Of a DNA stretch of 64,000 nucleotides, positions 53,880-63,543 are shown in pieces (the stretch's first letter is position 1; each line of letters begins with the position of its first letter). Location of the stretch: assembly GCF_014268595.2 (NCBI RefSeq), contig NZ_CP077091.1, forward strand, positions 1,076,501-1,140,500, given 5' to 3'. Source of the DNA: Pseudomonas hamedanensis. GTDB lineage: Bacteria; Pseudomonadota; Gammaproteobacteria; Pseudomonadales; Pseudomonadaceae. The notes under the pieces are model-generated. The model was given only the letters and a program-made list of their open reading frames with translations, searched no databases and had not been told where the DNA came from. The position numbers were made by a program, and so were the translations under genes.

Positions 53880-54260
53880 GAGAAGACTCCCTGTGAATGA
53901 CGTAAAAATATCCGCGTCGAAGCGGATGAATGGGCGCGAGTATCGGTCGGCAGACTGATGGCACCAACCTGTTTCTGCACTTTTTTACAATTCTCGTACA
54001 TTCCCGATACAAACACGCAACTCCCCGCAAACCCTGTCGCAGAGCTGTCATCAACCCGCAACACAACTGACTTTTCCCGGCTGGCAGATGGACTGATCCG
54101 CGTGGGTGTATCGGTTTTGATACGGCTTCCTCATCGGTGCCGGGATTTTTTCAGCACGTGCGTACCTCAAGGTTCGCGCAACACCGACGATACGCTGGTG
54201 ATACCCGCACTGTTCGCCCCTCGCCACCTCACTAGAAGCGCTGCTCAAGGACCGGTTTCC
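53880..54260. promoter_or_regulatory. divergent promoter region between the unknown protein and the second chemoreceptor
   Basis: A 381-bp gap. An open frame runs into the chemoreceptor from 53958 but lacks a ribosome site and membrane topology, so it is treated as non-coding. No clear dyad was seen. Confidence 0.4.
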
Positions 54261-56252
54261 ATGCCCGCATTCCGCACCATTCAGGCCCGCTACACGTTGT
54301 TTCTGGTTCTGTTCATCTTGCTGCTGTCGGTGCTTACAGTGGTCGGCATCAGCCACTTGGTCGCGCCCAAGCTGCGCGAAACCGAAGAGCAAGTGGTGCT
54401 CAACCGGATTGCCGAGGTCGCCGAGCAGATTCAGGGCGAACTGAACAAAGTGCAGGCGCAACAGCGCAGCATCACCCAGACCATCCCGCTGCTCGACAGC
54501 GCGGCGATCGACACGGTGCTTCCGGGGCTGGTCGATCAATACGGCGAACTGAAGGTATTCGGCGGCGGGATCTGGCCTCTGCCGGGGCAGCGTGAGGCCG
54601 GGCGCAACAAATTCAGCACGTTCTGGCACCGTGACGCGTCCGGCAACCTCAAGGTCAATACCTTCTGGAACAGCGACGCCGCGCCGAACTACTACGACCA
54701 GACCTGGCACAAGGGCGGCATGGCCACGCCGCGCGGCCAATGCGCCTGGGCGGCGGCCTATAAGGACGACGCCAGTGCCGAGCCGCGCACCAATTGCGCC
54801 ATGGCGATTTACAAGAACGGCAATGCCTGGGGCGTGTCGACCATCGACGTCACCCTTGGTTTCTTCAACGATCTGGTGGCGCGCAAGGAAAAGGACCTCA
54901 ACGCCCAGATGCTGATTGTCGAAGCGGACGGCAAGATCATCAGCAACAGTTCGCGCATCAGCGGTCCGATCGTACTGAAAAACATCAGCGAACTGGCCGC
55001 GTCTTCGACCTTTGCCAGCCAGGTCAAAGCCGGGCTGTTGAACCGCGATCAGGCGCAACGCATCGAATTCGACAACAACGGCGAAGCCAGCACCTTCTTC
55101 ATGCGCCCGATAGAGGGCACGCCATGGTTCCTCGCCACTGCCCTGCCGACGAAAATGCTCACGGCCCAGCGCGATGACGTACTCAGCAGCCTGAGCCTGA
55201 TCCAGATTCCGCTGGTGATCCTGCTGGTGCTGTTGCAGGTCTACGCGATCCGCCAGTTGGTGCAACGCATGAAAGCCCTGAAAGCCAACATCGATTTGCT
55301 GTCCAGTGGCGATGCCGATCTGACCCGACGCATCACCATTCGCGCCGAAGACGAACTCGGGGCCATCGGCCATTCGGTGAACACGTTCATTGCCTACCTG
55401 CAAAACATGATCGGAGAAGTGACTCAGGCCACCGGCGCCATGGCCTCGAGTCTGGACAATCTGCAACGCACTTCGGCGCACACCAGCCAGATCCTGCTGC
55501 GCCACGCCGAGGAAACCGACCAGACCGTCACCGCCATCACCGAAATGAGCTCGACCGCCGAAAGCGTCGCGCAGAACGCCGCCGAAACCGCCGCGTTCAC
55601 CCAGCGCGCCAACGAGAACGCCGATCGCTCCAGGGTGGTCGTGGGGCAAGCGACCAGCAGTGTGGTTGCGCTGATCGACGAAGTGGCCAGCGCCACGCAC
55701 AAAGTCGAAAACATGCAGCAGGACGCCCAGCGCATCACCGAGATTCTCGGGGTGATCGGCGCGATTGCCGGGCAAACCAACCTGTTGGCGCTCAACGCTG
55801 CCATCGAAGCCGCCCGCGCCGGAGAGCAAGGTCGTGGCTTTGCGGTGGTCGCCGATGAAGTGCGCGCCCTCGCCGCCCGCACTCAGGCCAGCACCTCGGA
55901 GATCAATGAAATGTTGACGCGCCTGACCCAAGGCGTGAGTTCCTCGGTCAGCGCCATGGAGAACACCCAGGCCAGTTGTCAGTCCGCCGCCGACGCCACG
56001 GCACGGGTCAACTCGGGGCTGGACGAAATGGCCGGTTCGGTCAGCCACATCAACAGCTTAAGCACGCAGATCGCCACCGCGGCCGAACAGCAGAGCGCCG
56101 TCACCGAAGAAATCAACCGCAGCATGGTGCAGATCCGCCACATGGTCGATGAACTGGTGCAAAGCGGCCAGGCCAGCGAACTCAATACCCGGCAATTGCT
56201 CGAGGCAAACAGCCGGGTGAGCGCAATCATGGGGCGCTTCAAGGTTAATTGA
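54261..56252 (+). CDS. methyl-accepting chemotaxis protein with a large periplasmic Cache domain
   Basis: The 663-residue protein has a first membrane helix ([20 protein letters not shown]), a ~280-residue periplasmic region of dCache type ([60 protein letters not shown]), a second helix, HAMP and the signalling domain with [24 protein letters not shown] lies upstream of the ATG at 54261. The ligand is unknown; double-Cache receptors often sense amino acids or polyamines. Confidence 0.92.
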   Translation: MPAFRTIQARYTLFLVLFILLLSVLTVVGISHLVAPKLRETEEQVVLNRIAEVAEQIQGELNKVQAQQRSITQTIPLLDSAAIDTVLPGLVDQYGELKVFGGGIWPLPGQREAGRNKFSTFWHRDASGNLKVNTFWNSDAAPNYYDQTWHKGGMATPRGQCAWAAAYKDDASAEPRTNCAMAIYKNGNAWGVSTIDVTLGFFNDLVARKEKDLNAQMLIVEADGKIISNSSRISGPIVLKNISELAASSTFASQVKAGLLNRDQAQRIEFDNNGEASTFFMRPIEGTPWFLATALPTKMLTAQRDDVLSSLSLIQIPLVILLVLLQVYAIRQLVQRMKALKANIDLLSSGDADLTRRITIRAEDELGAIGHSVNTFIAYLQNMIGEVTQATGAMASSLDNLQRTSAHTSQILLRHAEETDQTVTAITEMSSTAESVAQNAAETAAFTQRANENADRSRVVVGQATSSVVALIDEVASATHKVENMQQDAQRITEILGVIGAIAGQTNLLALNAAIEAARAGEQGRGFAVVADEVRALAARTQASTSEINEMLTRLTQGVSSSVSAMENTQASCQSAADATARVNSGLDEMAGSVSHINSLSTQIATAAEQQSAVTEEINRSMVQIRHMVDELVQSGQASELNTRQLLEANSRVSAIMGRFKVN

Positions 56253-56267
56253 GCCAACTGCAAATAA

Positions 56268-56357
56268 TGTAGGAGTGAGCCTGCTCGCGATTGCGGTGTG
56301 TCAGTCACAACAATCGGCGACTGGAATACCGCAATCGCGAGCAGGCTCACTCCTACA
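56268..56357. repeat. REPIN
   Basis: TGTAGGAGTGAGCCTGCTCG and its complement ending TCACTCCTACA flank a short spacer, 16 bases after the chemoreceptor stop. Confidence 0.85.
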
Positions 56358-56573
56358 ATGAATTGTGCAAACCACATTTCCTACGGCGGTCAGTCACAGT
56401 GACGATAGATCGCTGACAGCTTTGTCATCTCCCACTCATCCGGCTGTCAGCCTTGATCCAGTATCATCCTGTCAGCCCGCCTTGTAGCAACTGGAAACAC
56501 TCAGTTGATGCCCGCCGGGGAAAACCCGTCAAAATGCGTTCTTTTTGACCGTCACCCGAGCCGAGAATCCGCC

Positions 56574-57020
56574 ATGCGATCCCATCTGCGCCTGCTCGCA
56601 CTGAGCACCCTATTCATCAGCTCCCTGGCCCAGGCCGCCGAGCTGATCCCGATCGAAGTGCACCGCGATGCCAATTGCGGCTGCTGCAAAAAATGGATCA
56701 GCCACCTCGAAGCCAACGGCTTCAAAGTCGACGATCACGTCGAAAGCGACATGAGCAGCTTCAAACAACAGCACGGCGTACCGCCGCGATTGGCGTCCTG
56801 CCACACCGCGATCATCAACGGTAAATTCGTCGAAGGGCATGTGCCGGCCGAGCAGGTACTGGCCCTGAGCAAGCGCGATGACCTGCTGGGCGTCGCCGCA
56901 CCGGGCATGCCGATGGGCTCGCCGGGCATGGAAATGGACGGCATGAGCGATGCGTATCAAGTGATCGGCCTGAAGAAGGACGGCGCGGATATCGTGGTGG
57001 CGGATTACCCGGCCCATTGA
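56574..57020 (+). CDS. DUF411 family metal-binding protein, secreted
   Basis: The 148-residue protein has a signal peptide (HLRLLALSTLFISSLAQA). The Cys-rich start IEVHRDANCGCCKKWISHLE matches DUF411 proteins, which are linked to copper or silver handling. RLASCHTAIINGKFVEGHVP is also typical. A Met-rich loop (MPMGSPGMEMDGM) may bind copper(I). By family it acts in the periplasm. It overlaps the next gene by one base. Confidence 0.88.
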   Translation: MRSHLRLLALSTLFISSLAQAAELIPIEVHRDANCGCCKKWISHLEANGFKVDDHVESDMSSFKQQHGVPPRLASCHTAIINGKFVEGHVPAEQVLALSKRDDLLGVAAPGMPMGSPGMEMDGMSDAYQVIGLKKDGADIVVADYPAH

Positions 57021-57454
57021 TGAGCGCCGCTTACGCCGGGCTGTTTTTCGCTGCATTCGGCGCGGCGACGTTGCTGCCGTTGCAATCCGAGGCGCTGCTG
57101 GTCGGGTTGATCGTCAGCGAACGTTACTGGCTCTGGGGCTTGCTGGCGGTGGCGACACTGGGCAACGTACTCGGTTCGCTGGTCAACTGGTGGCTGGGCC
57201 GTGGCCTCGAGCGTTTTCAGGAGCGCCGCTGGTTCCCGGTCAGTGCGCGGCACATGGACAAGGCGCGCAAACACTATGAGCGCTACGGGCACTGGTCGTT
57301 GCTGCTCAGTTGGCTGCCGGTGATCGGTGACCCGTTGACGCTGATTGCCGGGGTGATGCGCGAGCCGCTCGGGCGTTTTCTGCTGATCGTCACCCTGGCC
57401 AAAGGCGCACGTTATGGCGTGCTGGCCCTGCTCACGCTGGGCTGGCTGGGTTGA
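57020..57454 (+). CDS. YqaA/VTT-like inner-membrane protein
   Basis: The 144-residue protein has three to four hydrophobic segments: AAYAGLFFAAFGAATLLPLQ, LWGLLAVATLGNVLGSLVNW and LLLSWLPVIGDPLTLIAGVM. GNVLGSLVNWWLGRG and the Pro-Asp loop are typical of the YqaA/DedA-related group, which has roles in membrane-lipid and envelope homeostasis. The ATG shares a base with the DUF411 stop (TGATG), so they are coupled. Confidence 0.88.
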   Translation: MSAAYAGLFFAAFGAATLLPLQSEALLVGLIVSERYWLWGLLAVATLGNVLGSLVNWWLGRGLERFQERRWFPVSARHMDKARKHYERYGHWSLLLSWLPVIGDPLTLIAGVMREPLGRFLLIVTLAKGARYGVLALLTLGWLG

Positions 57455-57535
57455 ACGATCGCGCGATGAGGTTGCCTTAACGTCGGCGTAATCGCGCCAT
57501 TCCAGCATCGGTCAATTTCCAAGGAGTTTGCCCTT

Positions 57536-58582
57536 ATGTCCGTCACGCTGTCCCGCTGGCTGCCCGGTCTGTTCCTCACCGCCGCCCTGCCCGTGCTGGC
57601 TCAGGCCGCCACCGACACTGCACCCGCCGAAGGTCCCGCCTACGGCCCGGAACTGCAAGGCTTTCAATATCCCTACACGCTTAAACACTTCGCCTTCGAA
57701 TCCCAGGGCCAGTCCCTGCAGATGGGCTATATGGACGTTGCCGCCCACGGCAAGGCGAACGGGCGTACCGTGGTGCTGATGCACGGCAAGAATTTTTGCG
57801 CGGCGACCTGGGACAGTTCGATCAAAGCGTTGAGCGAAGCCGGCTACCGGGTCATCGCCCCGGACCAGATCGGTTTCTGCACCTCAAGCAAACCCGAGCA
57901 CTATCAGTACAGCTTCCAGCAACTGGCGACCAACACCCAGCAGTTGCTCAAGGCGCTGGGCATCCAGAAAGCCACGCTGCTCGGCCACTCCACCGGCGGC
58001 ATGCTCGCCACCCGCTATGCACTGTTGTTCCCTGAACAGGTCGATCAACTGGCGATGGTCAACCCGATTGGCCTGGAAGACTGGAAAGCCCTCGGTGTGC
58101 CCTATCGCACTGTGGATCAGTGGTATCAGCGTGAACTCAAAGTCACCGCCCAAGGCATCCGCGAGTACGAACGCACGACCTATTACGATGGCCGCTGGAA
58201 GCCGGAATTCGACCGCTGGGTCGACATGCTCGCGGGCTTGAGCAAAGGTCCGGGCAAGACCCAGGTCGCCTGGAACTCGGCGCTGATCTACGACATGATC
58301 TTCACCCAACCGGTGTATTACGAGTTCAAGGACCTGAAGATGCCGACGCTGCTGTTGATCGGCACCTCCGATACCACCGCGATCGGCAAGGACCTTGCCC
58401 CACCTGAAGTGAAAGCCAAGATCGGCCACTATGAGGTGCTGGGCAAGCAAGTCGCCAAGCTGATCCCGCAGTCGACGCTGGTGGAATTCCCGGGCATGGG
58501 CCATGCGCCGCAAATGGAAGAGCCGGCAAAATTCCATCAGGCGCTGCTGAGCTGGCTGGACAAGACCCCTTCCGTTCCTTGA
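57536..58582 (+). CDS. secreted alpha/beta hydrolase
   Basis: The 348-residue protein has a signal peptide (LSRWLPGLFLTAALPVLAQA). The nucleophile elbow is ATLLGHSTGGMLATRYAL, the oxyanion loop is VVLMHGKNFCAATWDSSIKA, and late Asp and His are in LIGTSDTTAIGKDL and VEFPGMGHAPQMEEP. AAGGAG precedes the ATG. By family it cleaves esters, epoxides or C-C bonds in the periplasm. Substrate unknown. It is 13 bases from the dehydrogenase gene. Confidence 0.87.
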   Translation: MSVTLSRWLPGLFLTAALPVLAQAATDTAPAEGPAYGPELQGFQYPYTLKHFAFESQGQSLQMGYMDVAAHGKANGRTVVLMHGKNFCAATWDSSIKALSEAGYRVIAPDQIGFCTSSKPEHYQYSFQQLATNTQQLLKALGIQKATLLGHSTGGMLATRYALLFPEQVDQLAMVNPIGLEDWKALGVPYRTVDQWYQRELKVTAQGIREYERTTYYDGRWKPEFDRWVDMLAGLSKGPGKTQVAWNSALIYDMIFTQPVYYEFKDLKMPTLLLIGTSDTTAIGKDLAPPEVKAKIGHYEVLGKQVAKLIPQSTLVEFPGMGHAPQMEEPAKFHQALLSWLDKTPSVP

Positions 58583-58595
58583 TGAGGTAACGCCG

Positions 58596-59549
58596 ATGAC
58601 GGTGCAGATTGCGGTAATCGATGACTGGCAAGACGTGGCCCGCGACGTCGTCGACTGGTCCGTGCTCGACAGCCTGGGTGAAGTGACGTTCGAGCATGAT
58701 TATCCGGCTGACAACGCCACGATCGCCGCGCGTCTGCACCGCTATGAGGTGATCTGCGTGATGCGCGAGCGCACGCGTTTCGATGCGGACCTGCTCAAGC
58801 GCCTGCCTCGCCTCAAGCTGCTGGTCACCGGCGGCATGCGCAACGCGGCGCTGGACATGCCGGCCGCGGCGGCCCTGGGCATCAAGGTTTGTGGCACCGA
58901 CAGCTACAAACACGCCGCGCCGGAACTGACCTGGGCGCTGATCATGGCGGCCACGCGTAACCTGCTCAACGAAGCCAACGCCCTGCGCGCCGGCGGCTGG
59001 CAGCAAGGGCTGGGTGGCGATCTGCACGGCAAGACGCTGGGGATTCTCGGTCTGGGCAGCATCGGCCAGCGTGTGGCGCAGTTCGGCCAGGTGTTCGGCA
59101 TGCGGGTGATCGCCTGGAGCGAAAACCTCAGCGCTGAACGGGCCGAACAGACTGGCGTGACGTACGTCAGCAAGCAGCAACTGTTCGAACAGGCCGATGT
59201 GCTCTCGGTGCACCTGGTGCTCAGCGAGCGCAGTCGCGGCCTGGTCGACTCGCAGGCGCTGGCCTGGATGAAGCCGACCGCCCTTCTGGTCAACACCGCT
59301 CGCGGGCCGATCGTCGACGAGGCGGCGCTGATCAAAGCCTTGCAGAAACAGCAGATCGCCGGGGCAGCGCTGGATGTCTTCGAACACGAGCCACTGCCGG
59401 CGCTGCACCCCTTTCGCACGCTGGACAATGTCTTGGCGACGCCGCATGTGGGGTATGTGAGTCGGCAGAACTATGAGCAGTTCTTCCGGCAGATGATCGA
59501 GGATATTCAGGCCTGGGCGGGTGGAGAGCCGGTGCGCCTGTTGAATTGA
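58596..59549 (+). CDS. D-2-hydroxyacid dehydrogenase
   Basis: The 317-residue protein has the NAD(P)-binding block KTLGILGLGSIGQRVAQFGQ. The catalytic Arg is in LLVNTARGPIVDEAALIKAL and the His in VLATPHVGYVSRQNYEQFFR. The acid binding part (LLVTGGMRNAALDMPAAAAL) is also typical of the group. By family it reduces a 2-keto acid to a D-2-hydroxyacid. GAGG lies upstream. It follows the hydrolase gene and is probably in the same transcript. Confidence 0.92.
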   Translation: MTVQIAVIDDWQDVARDVVDWSVLDSLGEVTFEHDYPADNATIAARLHRYEVICVMRERTRFDADLLKRLPRLKLLVTGGMRNAALDMPAAAALGIKVCGTDSYKHAAPELTWALIMAATRNLLNEANALRAGGWQQGLGGDLHGKTLGILGLGSIGQRVAQFGQVFGMRVIAWSENLSAERAEQTGVTYVSKQQLFEQADVLSVHLVLSERSRGLVDSQALAWMKPTALLVNTARGPIVDEAALIKALQKQQIAGAALDVFEHEPLPALHPFRTLDNVLATPHVGYVSRQNYEQFFRQMIEDIQAWAGGEPVRLLN

Positions 59550-60137
59550 TCCATACTCCAGCCTGTTGACTCAACCGACGCCATCGCGAGCAGGCTCACT
59601 CCTACATTTGAAATGCGTTCTCCTGTAGGAGTGAGCCTGCTCGCGATAGCGCCCTCCCACCCACCACAACCTCAAAACCTGCGCACCAAACCTGTGCAGT
59701 CACCCCGCCCGCTAGCACAAAACCATGACCGCCCAGTCACCGTTTTGGCTCACTCCATCAGAAAAACCTGCCCTTCGTCGGAGCATTTCCCGACCAAATA
59801 CCGGTCACGCCCTCCGATCCAACCGATTGTCGAACAATTTAGCCATTTGCGCCGACCCGCTCTAGGATCTGGCCTAGACTGCTTTTTTGCGGGCGAAACC
59901 ACTCAGTCACACCGCGGAAAAAAAGTCGAAACTTTTGCTTCACGCCACAGGTCATCAGAACAACTGGGCGAAAGCGACTGGTGTAATCCTTGCAACGGCC
60001 TCACCACCCATTCTGCATGCGCGTGTTGGGTAGCGTTTGCTCACCGATGCGCGGCGCGTTTGCGCCCGGCCACAGGATTTGGCCATGGACATCGCTTGTT
60101 AGAGACAAGAATCAGATCAACACAACGGGAGATACAT
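59550..60137. promoter_or_regulatory. 588-bp gap: outward REP pair and glgA leader region
   Basis: The first 100 bases hold a REP pair. About 257 bases before the glgA ATG, CTAGACT (59874-59880) resembles the RpoS -10 consensus CTATACT. A small hairpin, TCTAGG/CCTAGA, overlaps it. The rest shows no gene. A longer open frame upstream of glgA has no ribosome site. Confidence 0.4.
59583..59646. repeat. REP pair in inside-out order
   Basis: ATCGCGAGCAGGCTCACTCC comes first and TGTAGGAGTGAGCCTGCTCG second, the reverse of the other REPINs in this window. Confidence 0.8.
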
Positions 60138-61724
60138 ATGATCAGTGCGGCATTGGAAATTCAGGGAGAGCGTGCTCACCAGTCGCTTGGCGAACAGGGC
60201 ACCGTCAGTGTTCCCGGCAGCCGACAGATCAACGTTCCCGGCACCCGAACACTGGCTCCGGTAGCGAGCCAGAACCCCAACAAGAAAAAGGTATTGTTTG
60301 TCACCTCGGAAATCGCCGACCTGGTCAAGACCGGCGGCCTGGGTGACGTTTCCGCCGCCCTGCCCCGGGCCATGGCCCATCTGCACGACGTACGAGTGTT
60401 GATCCCCGGTTATCCGCAAGTGATGCACAGCGAAAACCCGATCCACATCATCGGCGAGCTCGGTGGCCATGCCGCATTGCCACCTTGCAAGATCGGGCGC
60501 ATGGACATGCCCGACGGCCTGGTGATCTACGTGTTGATCTGCCCTGAACTCTACGAACGCGAGGGCGGCCCTTACGGCGCCAACAACGGTCGCGACTGGC
60601 CCGACAACCATATCCGCTTTGCCCGCCTGGGTCTGGCCGCTGCCGACATCGCCGCCAACCTCGCACAGATCCACTGGTGCCCGGATCTGGTGCACGCCCA
60701 TGACTGGCCAGCGGGCCTCGCCCCTGCCTATATGCACTGGCGTGGGCAGCGCACGCCGACGCTGTTCACCATTCACAACCTCGCCTATCAAGGCGTGACC
60801 AGCCTTGGCTCTTGCCCTGAGCTGGGCATTCCGGCCCATGCCCTGCAACAGGAAGGCATGGAGTTCTACGGCAAGATGTCGTTCCTCAAGGCCGGCATGG
60901 CGTATTCGAGCCACATCACCACGGTCAGTGCCACCTACGCGCAGGAAATCACCACGCCGGATTTTGGCTGCGGCCTCGACGGCTTTCTGGCCGCCAAGAC
61001 CCAGCAAGGCTTGCTCAGCGGAATTCCCAACGGCATCGATGAGAGCTGGGACGCGGCAACCGACCCGCATCTGTTCGCGCCGTTCGCCATCGGCGAGTGG
61101 GAAGGCAAGGCAATCAATGCCGCCCATGTGCGCGAACTGTTCGGCCTTGACGACAGTAACGGTCCGTTGTTCGCCGTGGTCTCGCGACTGGTCTACCAGA
61201 AAGGGCTGGACCTGACCCAGGCGGTTTCCGAGTACATCGTGCAGAACGGCGGGCAGATCGCGATCATCGGTCGTGGCGAACCGGAAGAAGAACAAGCCAT
61301 GCGCGAACTGGCGCTGCGCTTCCCCGGCAAGATCGGCGTGCGCATCGGCTTCAACGAAACCGACGCGCGGCGGATGTTTGCCGGCAGCGATTTCCTGCTG
61401 ATGCCATCGCGCTATGAACCGTGCGGCCTGAGCCAGATGTACGCCCAGCGCTTCGGCTCGCTGCCGGTGGCACGCAACACCGGGGGCCTGGCCGACACCA
61501 TCGAAAACGGCGTCACCGGTTTCCTCTTTGATGAGTCCACGGTCGAAAGCTACCGAGAAGCCCTGAGTCGTGCGTTCAAGGTCTTCGCTTACCCCGACCT
61601 GCTCAACGCCATGCGTTGCCGGGCCATGGCCGCGCCGTTCAACTGGTGCAAAGCAGTCGAACCCTACGCCGAACTCTACGAACAATTGGTGGCCAAGGCA
61701 CTGGGTAAAGCCAGCCACAAATAA
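60138..61724 (+). CDS. glgA: glycogen synthase (ADP-glucose type)
   Basis: The 528-residue protein begins MISAALEIQGERAHQS. The ADP-glucose site is VTSEIADLVKTGGLGDVSAA, with AHDWPAGLAPAYM and the C-terminal SRYEPCGLSQMYAQRFGSLP. It is longer than E. coli GlgA (477) because of an N-terminal extension of about 50 residues. It elongates alpha-1,4-glucan. GGGAG lies upstream of the ATG at 60138. It is followed by treZ after 16 bases, an arrangement common in Pseudomonas. Confidence 0.93.
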   Translation: MISAALEIQGERAHQSLGEQGTVSVPGSRQINVPGTRTLAPVASQNPNKKKVLFVTSEIADLVKTGGLGDVSAALPRAMAHLHDVRVLIPGYPQVMHSENPIHIIGELGGHAALPPCKIGRMDMPDGLVIYVLICPELYEREGGPYGANNGRDWPDNHIRFARLGLAAADIAANLAQIHWCPDLVHAHDWPAGLAPAYMHWRGQRTPTLFTIHNLAYQGVTSLGSCPELGIPAHALQQEGMEFYGKMSFLKAGMAYSSHITTVSATYAQEITTPDFGCGLDGFLAAKTQQGLLSGIPNGIDESWDAATDPHLFAPFAIGEWEGKAINAAHVRELFGLDDSNGPLFAVVSRLVYQKGLDLTQAVSEYIVQNGGQIAIIGRGEPEEEQAMRELALRFPGKIGVRIGFNETDARRMFAGSDFLLMPSRYEPCGLSQMYAQRFGSLPVARNTGGLADTIENGVTGFLFDESTVESYREALSRAFKVFAYPDLLNAMRCRAMAAPFNWCKAVEPYAELYEQLVAKALGKASHK

Positions 61725-61740
61725 CACGGAGGTTTCCAAG

Positions 61741-63543
61741 ATGCCGTCACGGACCCAAGAAACCTGGCCCCACGGCGCGATCATGCTGGATGCCGAGCAT
61801 ACGCAGTTCGCTTTGTGGGCCCCTGATGCGTTCTACGTCAGCGTTGAGCTGGAAGGCCGGCCATCGCTGCCGATGCTGCCCCAGGCCGATGGCTGGTTTG
61901 TCCTCAAGACCCGCTGCCCGGCGGGCAGCCGCTACCGCTACTGTATCGACGGTGAAATGGAGGTGCCCGACCCGGCCTCCCGCGCGCAGGATGGCGATCT
62001 CGATCGCCACAGCGTGGTGGTCGATCCGCATGCCTATCAATGGCGACACAGTGCCTGGCGCGGTCGGCCATGGAACGAAGCGGTGATTTACGAGCTGCAC
62101 GTTGGCGCACTTGGCGGCTTTGCTGAAGTCGAGCAACATCTGGCGCGTCTGGTCGCGCTGGGCATCACGGCCATCGAGCTGATGCCGCTGGCGCAATACC
62201 CCGGTGATCGCAATTGGGGTTACGACGGCGTCCTGCCTTACGCGCCGCAAGCCTCCTACGGCAGCCCGGAACAACTCAAACACTTGATCGACACCGCCCA
62301 CGGCCATGGTCTGGCGGTGATTCTTGACGTCGTCTACAACCACTTCGGCCCGGACGGCAATTACCTGCATCGCTACGCCAAGGGATTCTTTCGCGAGGAC
62401 AAACACACGCCGTGGGGCGCGGCGATCGATTTTCGCCGCAGCGAAGTGCGTGAGTTCTTCATAGAGAACGCCTTGATGTGGCTGCTGGAATATCGCTTCG
62501 ACGGCCTGCGTCTGGATGCCGTGCACGCCATCGGCGATTCCGGCTTTCTGGAAGAACTGGCCCAGCGCATTCGCCAGCAGGTCGACCCGGCGCGGCATGT
62601 CTGGCTGACCGTGGAAAACGAGCTGAACCAGTCCAGCCTGCTGGAAAACGACTACGACGCGCAGTGGAACGACGACGGCCATAACGCCCTGCATGTGTTG
62701 CTGACCGGCGAAACCGATGCCTATTACGCCGACTATGCCGCGCAACCCACCGAGCAGTTGGTCCGCTGCCTGAGCCAGGGTTTTGTGTTCCAGGGCCATA
62801 TCACCCGTCACGGCGAACCGCGCGGCGAACCCAGCGAACATCTGCCCTCGACCGCCTTCGTGCTGTTCCTGCAAAACCACGATCAGATCGGCAATCGCGC
62901 CTTCGGCGAACGCCTGCATCAACTGGCCGACCCGCGCGCGGTTCAGGCGGCTACCGTGCTGTTGCTGTTGTCACCGATGATCCCGCTGATGTTCATGGGC
63001 GACGAGTTTGCCGCCGAGCAACCGTTCCTGTTCTTCACCAGCCACCACGGCGAACTGGCGAAATTGGTGCGCGAAGGTCGGCGCAATGAATTTGCCGCGT
63101 TCAGTGCCTTTGCCGATCCGCACAAACGCGAACAGATTCCCGATCCCAACGCCGAACAAACCTTTCTCGCTTCGCAACCGCGGCTGACCGGCAACGGCAC
63201 GCCGCTGCAACAACAGACCCTGGCGCTATACCGTCAACTGCTGCAGTTGCGCCACCAGTACATCATTCCCAACCTGTCCGGCACTCAGGCGCTCGGCGCC
63301 AGCATGCTTGGCTACGGCGCGGTCAGTGCGCGCTGGCGTCTCGGCAATGGCAGCGAACTGCGAATCGACCTGAACCTCAGTGATACGCCAGTGGTCAACC
63401 CTGCACAGACCGACGCTGTGTGGCTGTTTCAACAGCCGCCCGCCGTCGCCTTGTCGGATCCGGGTCAACTGCCCGCGTATTGCGCGCTTGTCAGCCTCAC
63501 GGCCGCAACCCCTTTGCAACCTCTGGATGGAGAGCGCCTATGA
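61741..63543 (+). CDS. treZ: malto-oligosyltrehalose trehalohydrolase
   Basis: The 600-residue GH13 enzyme has an N-terminal beta-sandwich (FALWAPDAFYVSVELEGRPS), then the catalytic barrel with LDVVYNHFGPDGNYLHRY, FDGLRLDAVHAIGDS (nucleophile Asp), HVWLTVENELNQSS (Glu) and FLQNHDQIGNRAFG. The WGYDGVLPYAPQASYGS segment is typical of TreZ. It releases trehalose from maltooligosyl-trehalose. GGAGG lies before the ATG. Its stop overlaps the malQ start. Confidence 0.93.
   Translation: MPSRTQETWPHGAIMLDAEHTQFALWAPDAFYVSVELEGRPSLPMLPQADGWFVLKTRCPAGSRYRYCIDGEMEVPDPASRAQDGDLDRHSVVVDPHAYQWRHSAWRGRPWNEAVIYELHVGALGGFAEVEQHLARLVALGITAIELMPLAQYPGDRNWGYDGVLPYAPQASYGSPEQLKHLIDTAHGHGLAVILDVVYNHFGPDGNYLHRYAKGFFREDKHTPWGAAIDFRRSEVREFFIENALMWLLEYRFDGLRLDAVHAIGDSGFLEELAQRIRQQVDPARHVWLTVENELNQSSLLENDYDAQWNDDGHNALHVLLTGETDAYYADYAAQPTEQLVRCLSQGFVFQGHITRHGEPRGEPSEHLPSTAFVLFLQNHDQIGNRAFGERLHQLADPRAVQAATVLLLLSPMIPLMFMGDEFAAEQPFLFFTSHHGELAKLVREGRRNEFAAFSAFADPHKREQIPDPNAEQTFLASQPRLTGNGTPLQQQTLALYRQLLQLRHQYIIPNLSGTQALGASMLGYGAVSARWRLGNGSELRIDLNLSDTPVVNPAQTDAVWLFQQPPAVALSDPGQLPAYCALVSLTAATPLQPLDGERL

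Noticed and set aside
54051-56048. 665-codon minus-strand open frame opposite the second chemoreceptor
   Set aside because: Antisense shadow of a well-supported chemoreceptor gene.
60117-61784. 555-codon minus-strand open frame opposite glgA
   Set aside because: Antisense shadow; glgA has clear family motifs and a ribosome site.
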